64,000 bases of DNA from Massilia kyonggiensis (GCF_024756235.1 NZ_JANUGY010000011.1:91405-155404), one strand, 5' to 3'; shown: positions 1 through 12,341, numbered from the stretch's first letter. The notes: generated by a model from the letters alone, not told the origin. Numbers and translations are program-made.

Positions 1-220
1 GCACCAGCGCTGGCCGTTCCGGTACGTGCCGCGCCAGGGCTATCTGAAGCGGCTGTACCAGGCGCACCGGATGCATCACGCGGTGGCGGGCAAGGACGGC
101 GCGGTGTCGTTCGGATTCCTGTACGCGCCGCCCGTCGCCACCCTCAAGCGCCAACTGCATGCGCTGCATGGCGGTCCGCTGCGCACCACAGCCCGGACGG
201 ACGAGACGCCGGCTTCCTGA
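1..220 (+). CDS. crtZ: Beta-carotene hydroxylase CrtZ, 3' part only
   Basis: The gene runs in from the left edge; reading from base 2 gives about 72 residues up to a TGA at 218-220. The visible part has the arginine/histidine-rich stretch typical of the C-terminal part of CrtZ, including HRMHHA, one of the histidine clusters that bind the di-iron centre of membrane fatty-acid-hydroxylase-type enzymes. CrtZ hydroxylates the rings of beta-carotene to give zeaxanthin. It is convergent to the crtEXYIB operon and its last 77 bases overlap the 3' end of crtB on the other strand. The start and N-terminal membrane segments lie outside the window. Confidence 0.85.
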   Translation, partial: HQRWPFRYVPRQGYLKRLYQAHRMHHAVAGKDGAVSFGFLYAPPVATLKRQLHALHGGPLRTTARTDETPAS

Positions 221-1103
221 ACCGCGACGCAAGCGCGTCGACCCCGCCCAGCGCCAGCAGGCGCAGCTTCGTCGCGCGCGACGTGCCCGCGCGCGTGTCC
301 CAGGCACGTGCGCCGCGCCGCTTCACTTCGATGCCGATCTGGCGATACACGCGGCGCGCCGTCGCGATGGCCCAGGCCGAGCGCAGCGGCAGCGCCGCGA
401 TGCCGTCCAGCGCGGAATCGTAATAGGGCTCCGCGTGGTCGACGAGGCGCGCGGCCACGCGCGCGAGCGCCTCGCGGTGCCGCTCGTCCGCGACGTCGGC
501 GCCGGGGATGCCCGCGTCGCGCAGCCACGCGGCGGGCACGTAGACGCGGCCGATGCGCGCATCCTCGACGATGTCGCGCGCGATGTTCGTCAGCTGGAAC
601 GCGAGACCGAGGTCGCACGCGCGGTCCAGCACCGCGGCGTCGCGCGCGCCCATGATGGACGCCATCATCAGCCCGACGACGCCGGCCACGTGGTAGCAGT
701 AGCGCAAGGTGTCGTCGATGGTCTCGTAGCGCGCATCCGCGGCATCCATCGCGAAGCCGGCCAGGTGGTCGAACGCGTGGTGCGGCGAGATCGCGTGGCG
801 CAGCGCGACGTCCTGGAACGCGGCGAACGCCGGATCGGATTGCGGCACGCCCGCGTACGCGCTGAGCGTCTGGTTGCGCAGGCGTTCCACCTGGGCCGCG
901 GCATCGACGGGCGCCGTCGTGTTGTGGCCGCGCTTGTGACCGAACGCCTGGCCGTCGACGACGTCGTCGCAATGGCGGCACCACGCGTACAACATCAGCA
1001 CGCTGCGACGCGTGTCCCTGTCGAACAGTTTCGCGGCGGCGGCGAAGCTCTTCGAGCCCACGCGGATCGTCTCGGTGGCGTGATCGAGCAGCGCTTCGCT
1101 CAT
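144..1103 (-). CDS. crtB: Phytoene synthase CrtB
   Basis: 319 residues, close to the usual 300-310. CrtB condenses two geranylgeranyl diphosphates into phytoene, the first committed step of C40 carotenoid synthesis. Both Mg-diphosphate binding motifs are visible: DDVVD at residues 46-50 within YAWCRHCDDVVDG, and the second in LTNIARDIVEDARIGRVYVP. The ATG at 1103 overlaps the crtI stop by 4 bases (ATGA), implying translational coupling. The frame stays open upstream, but that part is out-of-frame crtI sequence. The Arg-rich tail after about residue 290 overlaps convergent crtZ and is probably not conserved. Confidence 0.95.
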   Translation of the reverse strand: MSEALLDHATETIRVGSKSFAAAAKLFDRDTRRSVLMLYAWCRHCDDVVDGQAFGHKRGHNTTAPVDAAAQVERLRNQTLSAYAGVPQSDPAFAAFQDVALRHAISPHHAFDHLAGFAMDAADARYETIDDTLRYCYHVAGVVGLMMASIMGARDAAVLDRACDLGLAFQLTNIARDIVEDARIGRVYVPAAWLRDAGIPGADVADERHREALARVAARLVDHAEPYYDSALDGIAALPLRSAWAIATARRVYRQIGIEVKRRGARAWDTRAGTSRATKLRLLALGGVDALASRFRKPASRPSGLWCAADRHAAHAVGA

Positions 1104-2587
1104 GGCTGCGCCTCCAGCATCAAACCGGCCGTCGCCTTCGCGGACCCGATCACGCCGGGCACACCGGCGCCCGGATGCGTGCCGGCGCCCACGAGATACA
1201 GGTTCGTGAGGTCCGCATCGCGGTTGTGCGGCCGGAACCACGCGCTTTGCGTGAGGATCGGTTCGAGCGAGAACGCGGAGCCGAGGTGCGCATTGAGTTC
1301 GTCGCGGAAGTCGAGCGGCGTGAAGATGCGGCTCGTGACGAGCTGGCTGCGCAGCCCCGGCATGTAGCGTTCTTCGAGATAGTCGAAGATGCGGTCGCGG
1401 TAGCGCGGCGCCTCGACCGTCCAGTCGATCGGCGCATTGCCCAGGTGCGGCACGGGCGCCAGCACGTAATGGCTGCCGCAGCCGGGCGGCGCCAGCGACG
1501 GGTCCGTGATGCACGGCGCGTGCAGGTACAGCGAAAAGTCGTCGGCGAGGGCACTGCCGCCGAAGATGTCCGCGATCAGTTCGCGGTAGCGCGGGCCGAA
1601 GCAGACCGTGTGGTGGCGCAGCTGGTCATGGTGATGGTCGAGGCCGAAGTACAGCACGAACAGCGAATTCGAAAAGCGCTTCTTGCGCAGCGCATCGGCC
1701 TGCGCGGTCCCGCGCGGATGCGCGCCGAGGAGATGCGCGTACGTGTGCACCACGTCCGCGTTCGACGCGACGGCATCCGCCTTGAACAGGCGGCCATCCT
1801 CCAGCCGCACGCCGGTCGCGCGCGCGCCGCTCGTTTCGATCGCGGCGACGGGCGCGTTCAGTTCGATGCGCCCGCCCAGGTCTTCGAACAGTTTTGCCAG
1901 GCCGCGCACGAGCGCACCCGTGCCGCCGCGCGGGAACCACACGCCCCACTGGCGTTCCAGCGCATGGATCAAGGTGTAGATCGACGACGTGGCAAACGGG
2001 TTGCCGCCCACGAGCAGCGAGTGAAACGAGAACGCCTGTCTCAGGTGCTCGTCCTGGATGAAGCGGGACACGATGCCGTACACGCTGCGCCACGCCTGCA
2101 GGCGCGCGAGCTGCGGCCCGGCCGAAATCATGTCGCGGAACGACAGGAACGGCACCGCGCCCAGTTTTAAATAACCCTCCGCGAACACGGCCTGCGAGTA
2201 GGCGAGGAAGCGCCGGTAGCCGGCGACGTCGGCCGGGTTGCGCGCGTGGATCTGGCGGTCCAGCGCCTCCTGGTCGTTGGCGTAGTCGAAATAACTGCCG
2301 TCTTCCCAGCACAGGCGGTAGAACGGAGAAACGGGCAGCAGCTCCACGTAGTCGGCCATGCGCCGCCCCGCGGCCGTGAACAGTTCTTCGAGCGCGGACG
2401 GATCCGTGATGACGGTGGGGCCGGCGTCGAACACGAAGCCCTCGTCTTCGTACACGTAGGCGCGGCCGCCGGGCTTGTCGCGTTTTTCCAGCAGCGTGGT
2501 CTGCACGCCTTGCGCCTGCAGGCGGATGGCCAGTGCCAGGCCGCCGAAGCCGGCGCCCACGACGACGGCGGTATTCGATGCGTTCAT
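1100..2587 (-). CDS. crtI: Phytoene desaturase CrtI
   Basis: 495 residues, the usual length of bacterial CrtI. The N-terminus has the FAD-binding Rossmann motif VVVGAGFGG (residues 8-16) followed by LLEKRDKPGGRA. The C-terminus has the flavoprotein signature NLYLVGAGTHPGAGVPGV. CrtI desaturates phytoene in successive steps to lycopene. Here it sits between crtY and crtB with 4-base ATGA overlaps at both ends, so the operon is probably translated in a coupled way. A beta-cyclase follows in the same operon, so the four-step (lycopene-forming) enzyme is expected; step number cannot be read from the sequence. Confidence 0.95.
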   Translation of the reverse strand: MNASNTAVVVGAGFGGLALAIRLQAQGVQTTLLEKRDKPGGRAYVYEDEGFVFDAGPTVITDPSALEELFTAAGRRMADYVELLPVSPFYRLCWEDGSYFDYANDQEALDRQIHARNPADVAGYRRFLAYSQAVFAEGYLKLGAVPFLSFRDMISAGPQLARLQAWRSVYGIVSRFIQDEHLRQAFSFHSLLVGGNPFATSSIYTLIHALERQWGVWFPRGGTGALVRGLAKLFEDLGGRIELNAPVAAIETSGARATGVRLEDGRLFKADAVASNADVVHTYAHLLGAHPRGTAQADALRKKRFSNSLFVLYFGLDHHHDQLRHHTVCFGPRYRELIADIFGGSALADDFSLYLHAPCITDPSLAPPGCGSHYVLAPVPHLGNAPIDWTVEAPRYRDRIFDYLEERYMPGLRSQLVTSRIFTPLDFRDELNAHLGSAFSLEPILTQSAWFRPHNRDADLTNLYLVGAGTHPGAGVPGVIGSAKATAGLMLEAQP

Positions 2588-3753
2588 GCGGATGTCCCGA
2601 TCTGGTGAGGGTGGATGCGGCGCGCCGCGTCCAGTGCCTGCAGCACGGGGACGGGCGGTTTGCCGGACAGGATGCGTGCCTTGTCAGGCAGGGTCGTGCG
2701 GCCCGCGTAAAAGCGGGCGATCAGCGGCGCGGGCAGGCGATAGAAACGCTGCATCACGCGCCAGCGCGCGTCCGGGCTGCCGGCCAGGAACAGCATGCGG
2801 TTCAGCAGGCGATAAAAACCTTGCTGGCGCCATGCGGCGCGCGCATCGGCACGGATCGCACCGAACAGCGCGGGCGCGTCCACGGCGGACAGTCCCGCAA
2901 GACGCCGCGCCAGCCGCACCGCGTGCGGCAGCGAGTAGCCGGTCGTAAAGTGAAACAATCCGGCGCGCAGGCCGGCGCACGGCTGGCCGCGCAGATTGTC
3001 CCAGTAGCGCTCGACGTCGCCCGCCAGCACGATCGGCAGCGCGCCGTGTTCTTCGCGCAGCACCTGCTCGATGCGCCAGCCGCGCTGCGATGCATAGGCC
3101 GCGATGTTGGCGCGCAGCCGGTCCGCGTCGCGGGCGGCGGCGTCGATGTAGTGCGTGTCTTCGATCAGCAGGCGGTCCGGCCCGAACGGCAGCACGTACA
3201 CGAAGCGGTAGCCGCCCTGCTGCGCGACGCTCGCGTCCATGATGACCGGCGCGGCCAGCCCGTGCGGCGCGGCGAGGCGCACCTCCTGGCCGAGGAAGGT
3301 TTGCCAGCCCAGCGCGAGGCCCGCATCGGGCAGGGGGCCGCGGCCATCGATCACGGCGCGCGCGTGCAGGCGTGTGCCGTCGACGAGCTCCACGTGCGTC
3401 GGCGCCAGCGCGGCGATGCGCGTGTGCGTGCGCAGCGTGGGGCCCAGCGCCCCTTCGATGACGCGCGCGAAATCATCCGATGCGATGCTGCAGTAATCGC
3501 CCTCCAAGGTGCGCACATGGCCGGGAAAGATCACGTCGTAGCGCGGCCAGCGATGCGTGATCAGCGGTGCGATCCAGTCCCGTTCTTCCGCATCGAGATC
3601 GCTCGCATGGAACGACCACGTGTGGTTGCCGCCGATGTGCGCCTCCTGTTCCAGCAGCAGCACACGCAGGTCGGGGCGGTGCGTGCGCAGGCGCCAGGCG
3701 ATCAAGCCGTTGGCGAGGCCGCCGCCCGCGAGGATCAGGTCGTAGCCGCTCAT
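2584..3753 (-). CDS. crtY: Lycopene beta-cyclase CrtY
   Basis: 389 residues. The start at 3753 gives MSGYDLILAGGGLANG, the dinucleotide-binding N-terminus of the CrtY/CrtL family, followed by LLLEQEAHIGGNHTW, also typical. CrtY cyclises both ends of lycopene to beta-carotene. An in-frame extension upstream is open but corresponds to crtX read out of frame. The start overlaps the crtX stop by 4 bases and the stop overlaps the crtI start by 4 bases. Confidence 0.93.
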   Translation of the reverse strand: MSGYDLILAGGGLANGLIAWRLRTHRPDLRVLLLEQEAHIGGNHTWSFHASDLDAEERDWIAPLITHRWPRYDVIFPGHVRTLEGDYCSIASDDFARVIEGALGPTLRTHTRIAALAPTHVELVDGTRLHARAVIDGRGPLPDAGLALGWQTFLGQEVRLAAPHGLAAPVIMDASVAQQGGYRFVYVLPFGPDRLLIEDTHYIDAAARDADRLRANIAAYASQRGWRIEQVLREEHGALPIVLAGDVERYWDNLRGQPCAGLRAGLFHFTTGYSLPHAVRLARRLAGLSAVDAPALFGAIRADARAAWRQQGFYRLLNRMLFLAGSPDARWRVMQRFYRLPAPLIARFYAGRTTLPDKARILSGKPPVPVLQALDAARRIHPHQIGTSA

Positions 3754-5003
3754 GCCAGCGCCGCTTCGACGATGTCCGCGGCGCGTGCCGTGCCGCCGGC
3801 CTGCGCCACCTTGTCCGCCAGCGGCTCCAGGCGCTGCGCGAATGTCGGATCGTCCAGCAGGCGGACGAGGTGGCGCGCGAGCCGGCCCGCGCTGGTAAAA
3901 CGGGCCGACGCCTGGATGCCCACGCCCGCATGGCGCATGCGCGCCGCGCCACCCGGATGGTCGAATGCGATGGGCAGCGCGAGCATGGGCGTCTGCGCGG
4001 CGACGGCATCCATTACCGTGTTCCATCCCGCATGCGAGATGACGGCGTCCGCCCGCGCGAGCGCGGCCTGTTGCGGCGCGAAGTCCGTGACCCAGGTGGC
4101 GCCTGCCTTCAGCAGGGCCGCTTCGTGGCGCTTGCCGAGTCCCCCGCAGTGCGCGAGCAGCAGCTGCACGCCGGCGGCGCGGCACGCCTTCGCGATGCGC
4201 AGGAACAGGCCGAAGCGTCCGCCCTGCATCGTGCCCAGCGAGGCGAACACGAACGGCCGGTCGGCGGCGATGGCGGGCAGGGTGCCCGCCTCCGTCGTCG
4301 CCACCGGCCGCAGCGGCCCCACGTGATGAAAGTGAGGCGGCAGCGCACGGCGGGGAAATTCGAAGGCCTCCACCGTCTGGCTGATCTGCGCGCGGGGCGA
4401 GAGAAACTCGTGCAGCATCCCGCGTACCGGCACGCCGAGACGGCGCGCCTGCGCCTCGACGGCGCGGCGGTGCGGCCCCATCATCCAGTCGTACACGCGC
4501 GTGCTCTCTTCGACGATTTTCAATGACTTCGCATCGGTGCCGGGACCGAAGGGCATGACGGGCAGCGGAATGCCCGGCTCGCGGTTCACGGGCAGGGCGC
4601 AGGCGATGGAAATGAACGGCAGGCCCAGGGCCTCCGCCACGAGACCGCCCGCCGCTTCCATCTGGTCGGCGAGGAGGGCATCGATGTGCAGCCGCTCGAC
4701 GGTGGCCGGCAGCGTCTCGCACAGCATCGTCGTCGAGTGGGCCATGTCGCGGATCACGCGGGAGACGCCCAGCGGTCCGCCGGGATTCGCCGCGAGGCGC
4801 AGCGACGCCGCCAGCGATCCCGGTGGGTGCGTGGCCGCGCCGACGGCGTGAAAGCCCAGGCGCGGATCGCGTACGAAGGCGGCGGCATCGGGCCGGTGGA
4901 TGAACGTCACCTTGTGGCCCCGGTCGACGAGCGCGCCCGCCAGCGCACCCAGGGTCGTGAAGTGGCTGAGGAAGGCGGGCGCAACCACGCCGAAATGTGC
5001 CAT
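3750..5003 (-). CDS. crtX: Zeaxanthin glucosyltransferase CrtX
   Basis: 417 residues, a GT1-family (UGT/MGT-like) glycosyltransferase. The N-terminus AHFGVVAPAFLSHFTTLGALAGAL resembles the acceptor-binding region of CrtX. The C-terminal half has the nucleotide-sugar donor region with FASLGTMQGG and SHAGWNTVMDAVAAQTPMLALP, matching the plant/bacterial UGT signature. CrtX glucosylates the hydroxyl groups of zeaxanthin, making the pigment more polar. Start at 5003 is 4 bases after the crtE stop. The presence of CrtX and CrtZ implies that the end product is a zeaxanthin glucoside rather than plain beta-carotene. Confidence 0.92.
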   Translation of the reverse strand: MAHFGVVAPAFLSHFTTLGALAGALVDRGHKVTFIHRPDAAAFVRDPRLGFHAVGAATHPPGSLAASLRLAANPGGPLGVSRVIRDMAHSTTMLCETLPATVERLHIDALLADQMEAAGGLVAEALGLPFISIACALPVNREPGIPLPVMPFGPGTDAKSLKIVEESTRVYDWMMGPHRRAVEAQARRLGVPVRGMLHEFLSPRAQISQTVEAFEFPRRALPPHFHHVGPLRPVATTEAGTLPAIAADRPFVFASLGTMQGGRFGLFLRIAKACRAAGVQLLLAHCGGLGKRHEAALLKAGATWVTDFAPQQAALARADAVISHAGWNTVMDAVAAQTPMLALPIAFDHPGGAARMRHAGVGIQASARFTSAGRLARHLVRLLDDPTFAQRLEPLADKVAQAGGTARAADIVEAALA

Positions 5004-5007
5004 GTGG

Positions 5008-5949
5008 TCAGTTGGGCACGCCCGCCGGCACGCGGCCGAACAGGCCTTCGACGAAGCGGCGCGTGGTCTGGCGGGCGCCGAGGGCATCGGACAGGTGGCG
5101 CTCGGCGTCGTGCAGGTGCAGCGCAAGGCGGCGCCGCGCCTCGTCCTGGCCGACGGCGTTGATGAGCGTCGCCTTGTGCGCATCCTTGCCCGTGTCCTTG
5201 CCGGTGACGGCACTGTCGTTGCCCGCCACGTCGAGGAAATCGTCGCGCAGCTGGAACGCGTGGCCGGCGGCAAGGGCGAAGGCGCGCAGCGACGCGGCGA
5301 CGCCGTCTTCCGCCTGGGCGACGATGGCGGCCATGTCGACGGCGACGCCCAGCAGCACGCCCGTCTTGAGTTCGTTGGTGGCAGCGATGTCGCGTTCCGT
5401 GCCGCGGTTGCCGCGCAGGTCGAGGAACTGGCCCTGCACGAGCCCTTGCGTGCCCACCGTCTCGGCCAGCCGCGCGACGAGGCGGGCGCGCACGGCCGGC
5501 GCGACGTCCTGCGCGGCCGCGAGGATGCCGAATGCGCGGCTGAGCAGGGCGACGGCGGCGAGGATCGTCACGTCCTCGCCGAACTGCACGTGGATCGTGG
5601 GCCGGCCGCGGCGCAGCAGCGCATTGTCCATGCACGGCATGTCGTCCAGGATCAGCGAGGCCGCGTGCACCAGCTCGACGGCGCACGCGACGTCGACGAG
5701 GGCCGGCGACGTGCAACCGAGGTCGCGCGCCACGAGCATGACGAGGAGAGGGCGCATGCGCTTGCCGGCGCCGAGGGCGGCCGCGCGCATGGCTGCGGTT
5801 AGAAGGTCGGCGCGCGCGGCGTCAGGGTTCAGCCAGTGGCCGAGGCGGTCTTCGATCGCCTGCCGCAGCGTGTCGAGCTCGTTGGGCGGCTGTACCGGGA
5901 AGCCGTCAAAAATGCCGAAGTCCTCATGCCGCCTTGCTTGTATGGACAT
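5008..5949 (-). CDS. crtE: Geranylgeranyl diphosphate synthase CrtE
   Basis: 313 residues, a trans-prenyltransferase. The first aspartate-rich motif is DDMPCMD (residues 102-108) and the second is DDFLD (236-240) in QLRDDFLDVAGN; both bind Mg-diphosphate. It supplies the C20 precursor for CrtB. It is the first gene of the crtE-X-Y-I-B operon and starts at ATG 5949 behind a strong purine-rich ribosome site (GGGAGGGG). A TATGAT hexamer on the minus strand at 6000-6005 is a possible -10 box, with no convincing -35. An IspA-type enzyme is an alternative by sequence alone, but the operon settles the role. Confidence 0.93.
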   Translation of the reverse strand: MSIQARRHEDFGIFDGFPVQPPNELDTLRQAIEDRLGHWLNPDAARADLLTAAMRAAALGAGKRMRPLLVMLVARDLGCTSPALVDVACAVELVHAASLILDDMPCMDNALLRRGRPTIHVQFGEDVTILAAVALLSRAFGILAAAQDVAPAVRARLVARLAETVGTQGLVQGQFLDLRGNRGTERDIAATNELKTGVLLGVAVDMAAIVAQAEDGVAASLRAFALAAGHAFQLRDDFLDVAGNDSAVTGKDTGKDAHKATLINAVGQDEARRRLALHLHDAERHLSDALGARQTTRRFVEGLFGRVPAGVPN

Positions 5950-6073
5950 TCCTACCCCTCCCGCGCGCGCTGAATCGTTAGAATTGACGAATTCAGCCGA
6001 TCATACCTGAACAATCTTGGCGAATCGCTAAGTGTTCAAGCGTGCGCGGGACAAAGGCGGTTCATTATGCCTT

Positions 6074-6114
6074 CGGGGTCAGAGCACGGTGTTCCCGGGT
6101 GTGCTCTGACCCCG
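6074..6114. repeat. Palindromic GGGGTCAGAGCAC repeat pair downstream of metH
   Basis: CGGGGTCAGAGCAC at 6074-6087 is followed after 13 bases by its exact reverse complement at 6101-6114. The 14-bp stem could act as a transcription terminator for metH, whose stop is 6 bases away, but there is no U-tract. The same 13-mer occurs several more times at 29336-29534, so this is a dispersed repeat of REP/REPIN type rather than a gene-specific terminator. Confidence 0.85.
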
Positions 6115-6119
6115 ACTGA

Positions 6120-9896
<3,777 letters not shown>

Positions 9897-10224
9897 CGTA
9901 GGGCTTTCCTGAGAGCGGCTGGATAAATATGAGGCGGGTCTGTGATTATACCGTTACTGGCCGAGTTTGTTCCCGATGCGGCCCGAGGTCCACGGTTCGC
10001 TCGAAATCGGACGCGAATGTAAAGACATTTGTAACGTAGTGTTTCAACTGCTGTATTGTTACATTGAGATACAAATTGCCCCATATTAGCAATTTCCCGG
10101 ATACATACAGAGGTGACAATAAATCCCATGACACCGCCGCTGGCGCGGTTTCAGTGAACTGTATCAGTCCAATCAACGGAAAGTGCGGACCGTCGCTCCG
10201 CCGCCAAAATGGGAAGAATTGCAA
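9897..10224. other. Divergent intergenic region between metH and the BrnA-like gene
   Basis: This 328-base stretch holds no convincing gene. The middle (about 10020-10120) is notably AT-rich for this genome and contains an inverted repeat TGTAAC (10030-10035) / GTTACA (10058-10063), which could be an operator, perhaps for the BrnA-like repressor gene that follows. No cobalamin or S-adenosylhomocysteine riboswitch signature was seen ahead of metH. Confidence 0.4.
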
Positions 10225-10458
10225 ATGAACAAAGAATACGTGCCTGAGTGGGACCAGCCGGCAATCCGCAACGAAGACAGCGCCCCGGCCAAGGCCCACG
10301 CTGTCGCCGGTGTGAAACAAATCGTCACGATCCGCCTGGACGTCGACATGCTGGAATGGTTCAAGTCGGCTGGCCCCGGCTACCAGACCCGCATCAACCA
10401 GGTCCTGCGTGAATACATGGAAGCGAATCGCGTGCGTGCTCAGGGCGAGCAGCACTGA
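10225..10458 (+). CDS. BrnA-like antitoxin / ribbon-helix-helix protein, without a toxin gene
   Basis: 77 residues from ATG 10225, preceded by GGGAAG; an in-frame GTG at 10183 would add 14 residues. The C-terminal half, KQIVTIRLDVDMLEWFKSAG then YQTRINQVLREYM, matches the DNA-binding part of BrnA-type antitoxins, which pair with the RelE-like toxin BrnT and autoregulate. No brnT is present: metH lies upstream on the other strand and fmt downstream. It is therefore probably a solitary regulator or a remnant of a toxin-antitoxin pair. Family call is from memory of the motif. Confidence 0.75.
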   Translation: MNKEYVPEWDQPAIRNEDSAPAKAHAVAGVKQIVTIRLDVDMLEWFKSAGPGYQTRINQVLREYMEANRVRAQGEQH

Positions 10459-10544
10459 TTTCTTTCATGTCTTGATGGTCGGGGCACAGCGCCCCGCGGT
10501 CGCGCAGACCCGATGCCGGAACGGCATGCCAGTCAAAGGAAATA

Positions 10545-10587
10545 AAAAGGGCATCACCCGGCGCTGACCGGCTGATGCCCTTCTTTA
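10545..10587. terminator. Bidirectional terminator between the BrnA-like gene and fmt
   Basis: AAGGGCATCA at 10547-10556 pairs with TGATGCCCTT at 10573-10582. An A-run precedes and a T-rich run follows, so it can serve both converging genes. Confidence 0.85.
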
Positions 10588-10602
10588 TTGGTTGGCGGTG
10601 CG

Positions 10603-11565
10603 TTACGCGAACGCGATCCCGTCGAACGAAAAGCCTTTCAGGAATTCGCCCGCCGCCAGGCGCTTGCCGCCCGGCTTTTGCAATTCCGTCAAGCGGAGCG
10701 CACCGGTGCCGCACGCGACGACGATGCCTTGCGCATCCGCCTGCAGCACCTGGCCCGGCTGGCCCTGGCCGTCGGCCGGTTGGGCGTTCCAGATCTTGAT
10801 CGTGGTCGCGCCCGCCTGGCCATGTGCGCCCGGGAAGGGGTTGAACGCGCGCACCTTGCGCGCCAGTTCGACGGCCGTGAGCGTCCAGTCCAGCTTCGCT
10901 TCTTCCTTGCCGATCTTGGCCGCATACGTCACGCCGTCGTCCGGCTGGGGCACGGCTTCCAGCCGACCCTGCTCCATCGCATGGAGCGCCTCGACGATCA
11001 TGCGGCCGCCGAGGGCTGCCAGCTTGTCGTGCAGGCTGCCGGTCGTGTCCGTGTCCTCGATGGCGATGCGCTCCAGGAGCAGCATCGGGCCCGTGTCCAG
11101 GCCTTCTTCCATCTCCATGATCGTCACGCCCGTCTCCGCGTCGCCTGCTTCGATTGCGCGGTGGATCGGCGCGGCGCCGCGCCAGCGCGGCAGGATGGAG
11201 CCGTGGATATTGATGCAGGGTTTGATGTCGAGGGTCGAGCGGGGCAGGATCAGGCCGTAGGCCGCGACGACCATCACGTCATACGCCGTCGCCAGCAGGC
11301 GCTCGTGCGCGGCCTTCGCTTCGCTCGCGCGCTGCGGATCCTTCGCATCCATCCGCAGCGACAGCGGCTGCAAGACCTCGATGCCGTGCGCGACGGCGAC
11401 CTGTTTCACGCTTGACGCCTGCAACTGCATGCCGCGGCCGGCCGGGCGGTCCGGCTGGGTCAGCACGAGCGGCACGTCGAACCCGGCATCGAGCAGGGCG
11501 CGCAGGGCGACGGCGGCGAATTCCGGCGTGCCGGCGAAGACTACCCTCATTTTCTCTTTGCTCAT
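10603..11565 (-). CDS. fmt: Methionyl-tRNA formyltransferase Fmt
   Basis: 320 residues, the usual size. Fmt formylates initiator Met-tRNA using 10-formyltetrahydrofolate. The start MSKEKMRVVFAGTPEFA matches the canonical N-terminus, and the catalytic loop SILPRWRGAAPIHRAI contains the expected Asn/His/Asp neighbourhood (NIHGSILPRWRGAAP). The ATG at 11565 overlaps the def stop by 4 bases, so def and fmt are translationally coupled, as in many proteobacteria. The bidirectional terminator at 10545-10587 lies just after it. Confidence 0.97.
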   Translation of the reverse strand: MSKEKMRVVFAGTPEFAAVALRALLDAGFDVPLVLTQPDRPAGRGMQLQASSVKQVAVAHGIEVLQPLSLRMDAKDPQRASEAKAAHERLLATAYDVMVVAAYGLILPRSTLDIKPCINIHGSILPRWRGAAPIHRAIEAGDAETGVTIMEMEEGLDTGPMLLLERIAIEDTDTTGSLHDKLAALGGRMIVEALHAMEQGRLEAVPQPDDGVTYAAKIGKEEAKLDWTLTAVELARKVRAFNPFPGAHGQAGATTIKIWNAQPADGQGQPGQVLQADAQGIVVACGTGALRLTELQKPGGKRLAAGEFLKGFSFDGIAFA

Positions 11566-12089
11566 GCGCGGCGGGCAGAAGAGCGCTGCATGTCGCGCTC
11601 TTCCTTCTGCAGCTTCGTCTTGATGCGGTTGCGCTTCAGCGGCGACAGGTATTCCACGAAGACCTTGCCCATCAAGTGGTCCATCTCGTGCTGGATGCAC
11701 ACGGCCAGCAGGCCGTCGGCCTCGATCTCGAACGGCTTGTTGAACTGGTCGACGGCGCGCACCTTGACGCGCGCGGGACGCTCGACGCCGTCATAAATGC
11801 CCGGCACCGACAGGCAGCCTTCGTCATAGACCTGCTTTTCCGGGCTGGACCAGACGATTTCCGGGTTGACGAAGACCAGCAGGTTATCCTTGGTCTCGGT
11901 CACGTCGATGACGACGACGCGCTCGTGCACGTCGACCTGCGTGGCGGCCAGGCCCACGCCCGGCGCGTCGTACATGGTCTCGGCCATGTCCGCCACCAGC
12001 TTGTGGAGGCGGTCGCCGAATTCGGTGACCGGCTTGGCAACCTTGTGCAGGCGCGGATCGGGATAGCGGAGAATGTTCAGTAAGGCCAT
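11562..12089 (-). CDS. def: Peptide deformylase Def
   Basis: 175 residues. Def removes the formyl group from nascent proteins. All three family motifs are present: GVGLAATQ, EGCLSVPG (metal-binding Cys) and QHEMDHLMG (HExxH metal-binding histidines and catalytic Glu). The start MALLNILRYPDPRL at 12089 is the conserved N-terminus; an upstream in-frame ATG would add 21 residues unlike any Def. No clear ribosome-binding site is visible. It is first in the def-fmt operon and divergent from the LysM gene. Confidence 0.97.
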   Translation of the reverse strand: MALLNILRYPDPRLHKVAKPVTEFGDRLHKLVADMAETMYDAPGVGLAATQVDVHERVVVIDVTETKDNLLVFVNPEIVWSSPEKQVYDEGCLSVPGIYDGVERPARVKVRAVDQFNKPFEIEADGLLAVCIQHEMDHLMGKVFVEYLSPLKRNRIKTKLQKEERDMQRSSARRA

Positions 12090-12341
12090 GGCTGTGTATT
12101 CGAAATCAATCAGTAATCGGTATATTGGGCCGCGCGGGCATAAACGCAACACGCCGCCCCCGCTGCCGGGTGCGGTTTGTCTTGCTAGTTCAGGGATTTC
12201 TCGGCAGAATTTGATTCAGTAAGGCAACTATTGCGACCCTTCATGATCCGCTGCGCGGTCGAAGAGTCGTCTGGTTCCTGCGTTGTTGCCGGCCGAGGTG
12301 GCGTAGCACTCGTGTCGATACGGCACTTTACGGACTCTCCA

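Noticed and set aside
9897..10180. Possible cobalamin or S-adenosylhomocysteine riboswitch ahead of metH
   Set aside because: I looked for the conserved B12-box and SAH core on the minus strand and saw neither.
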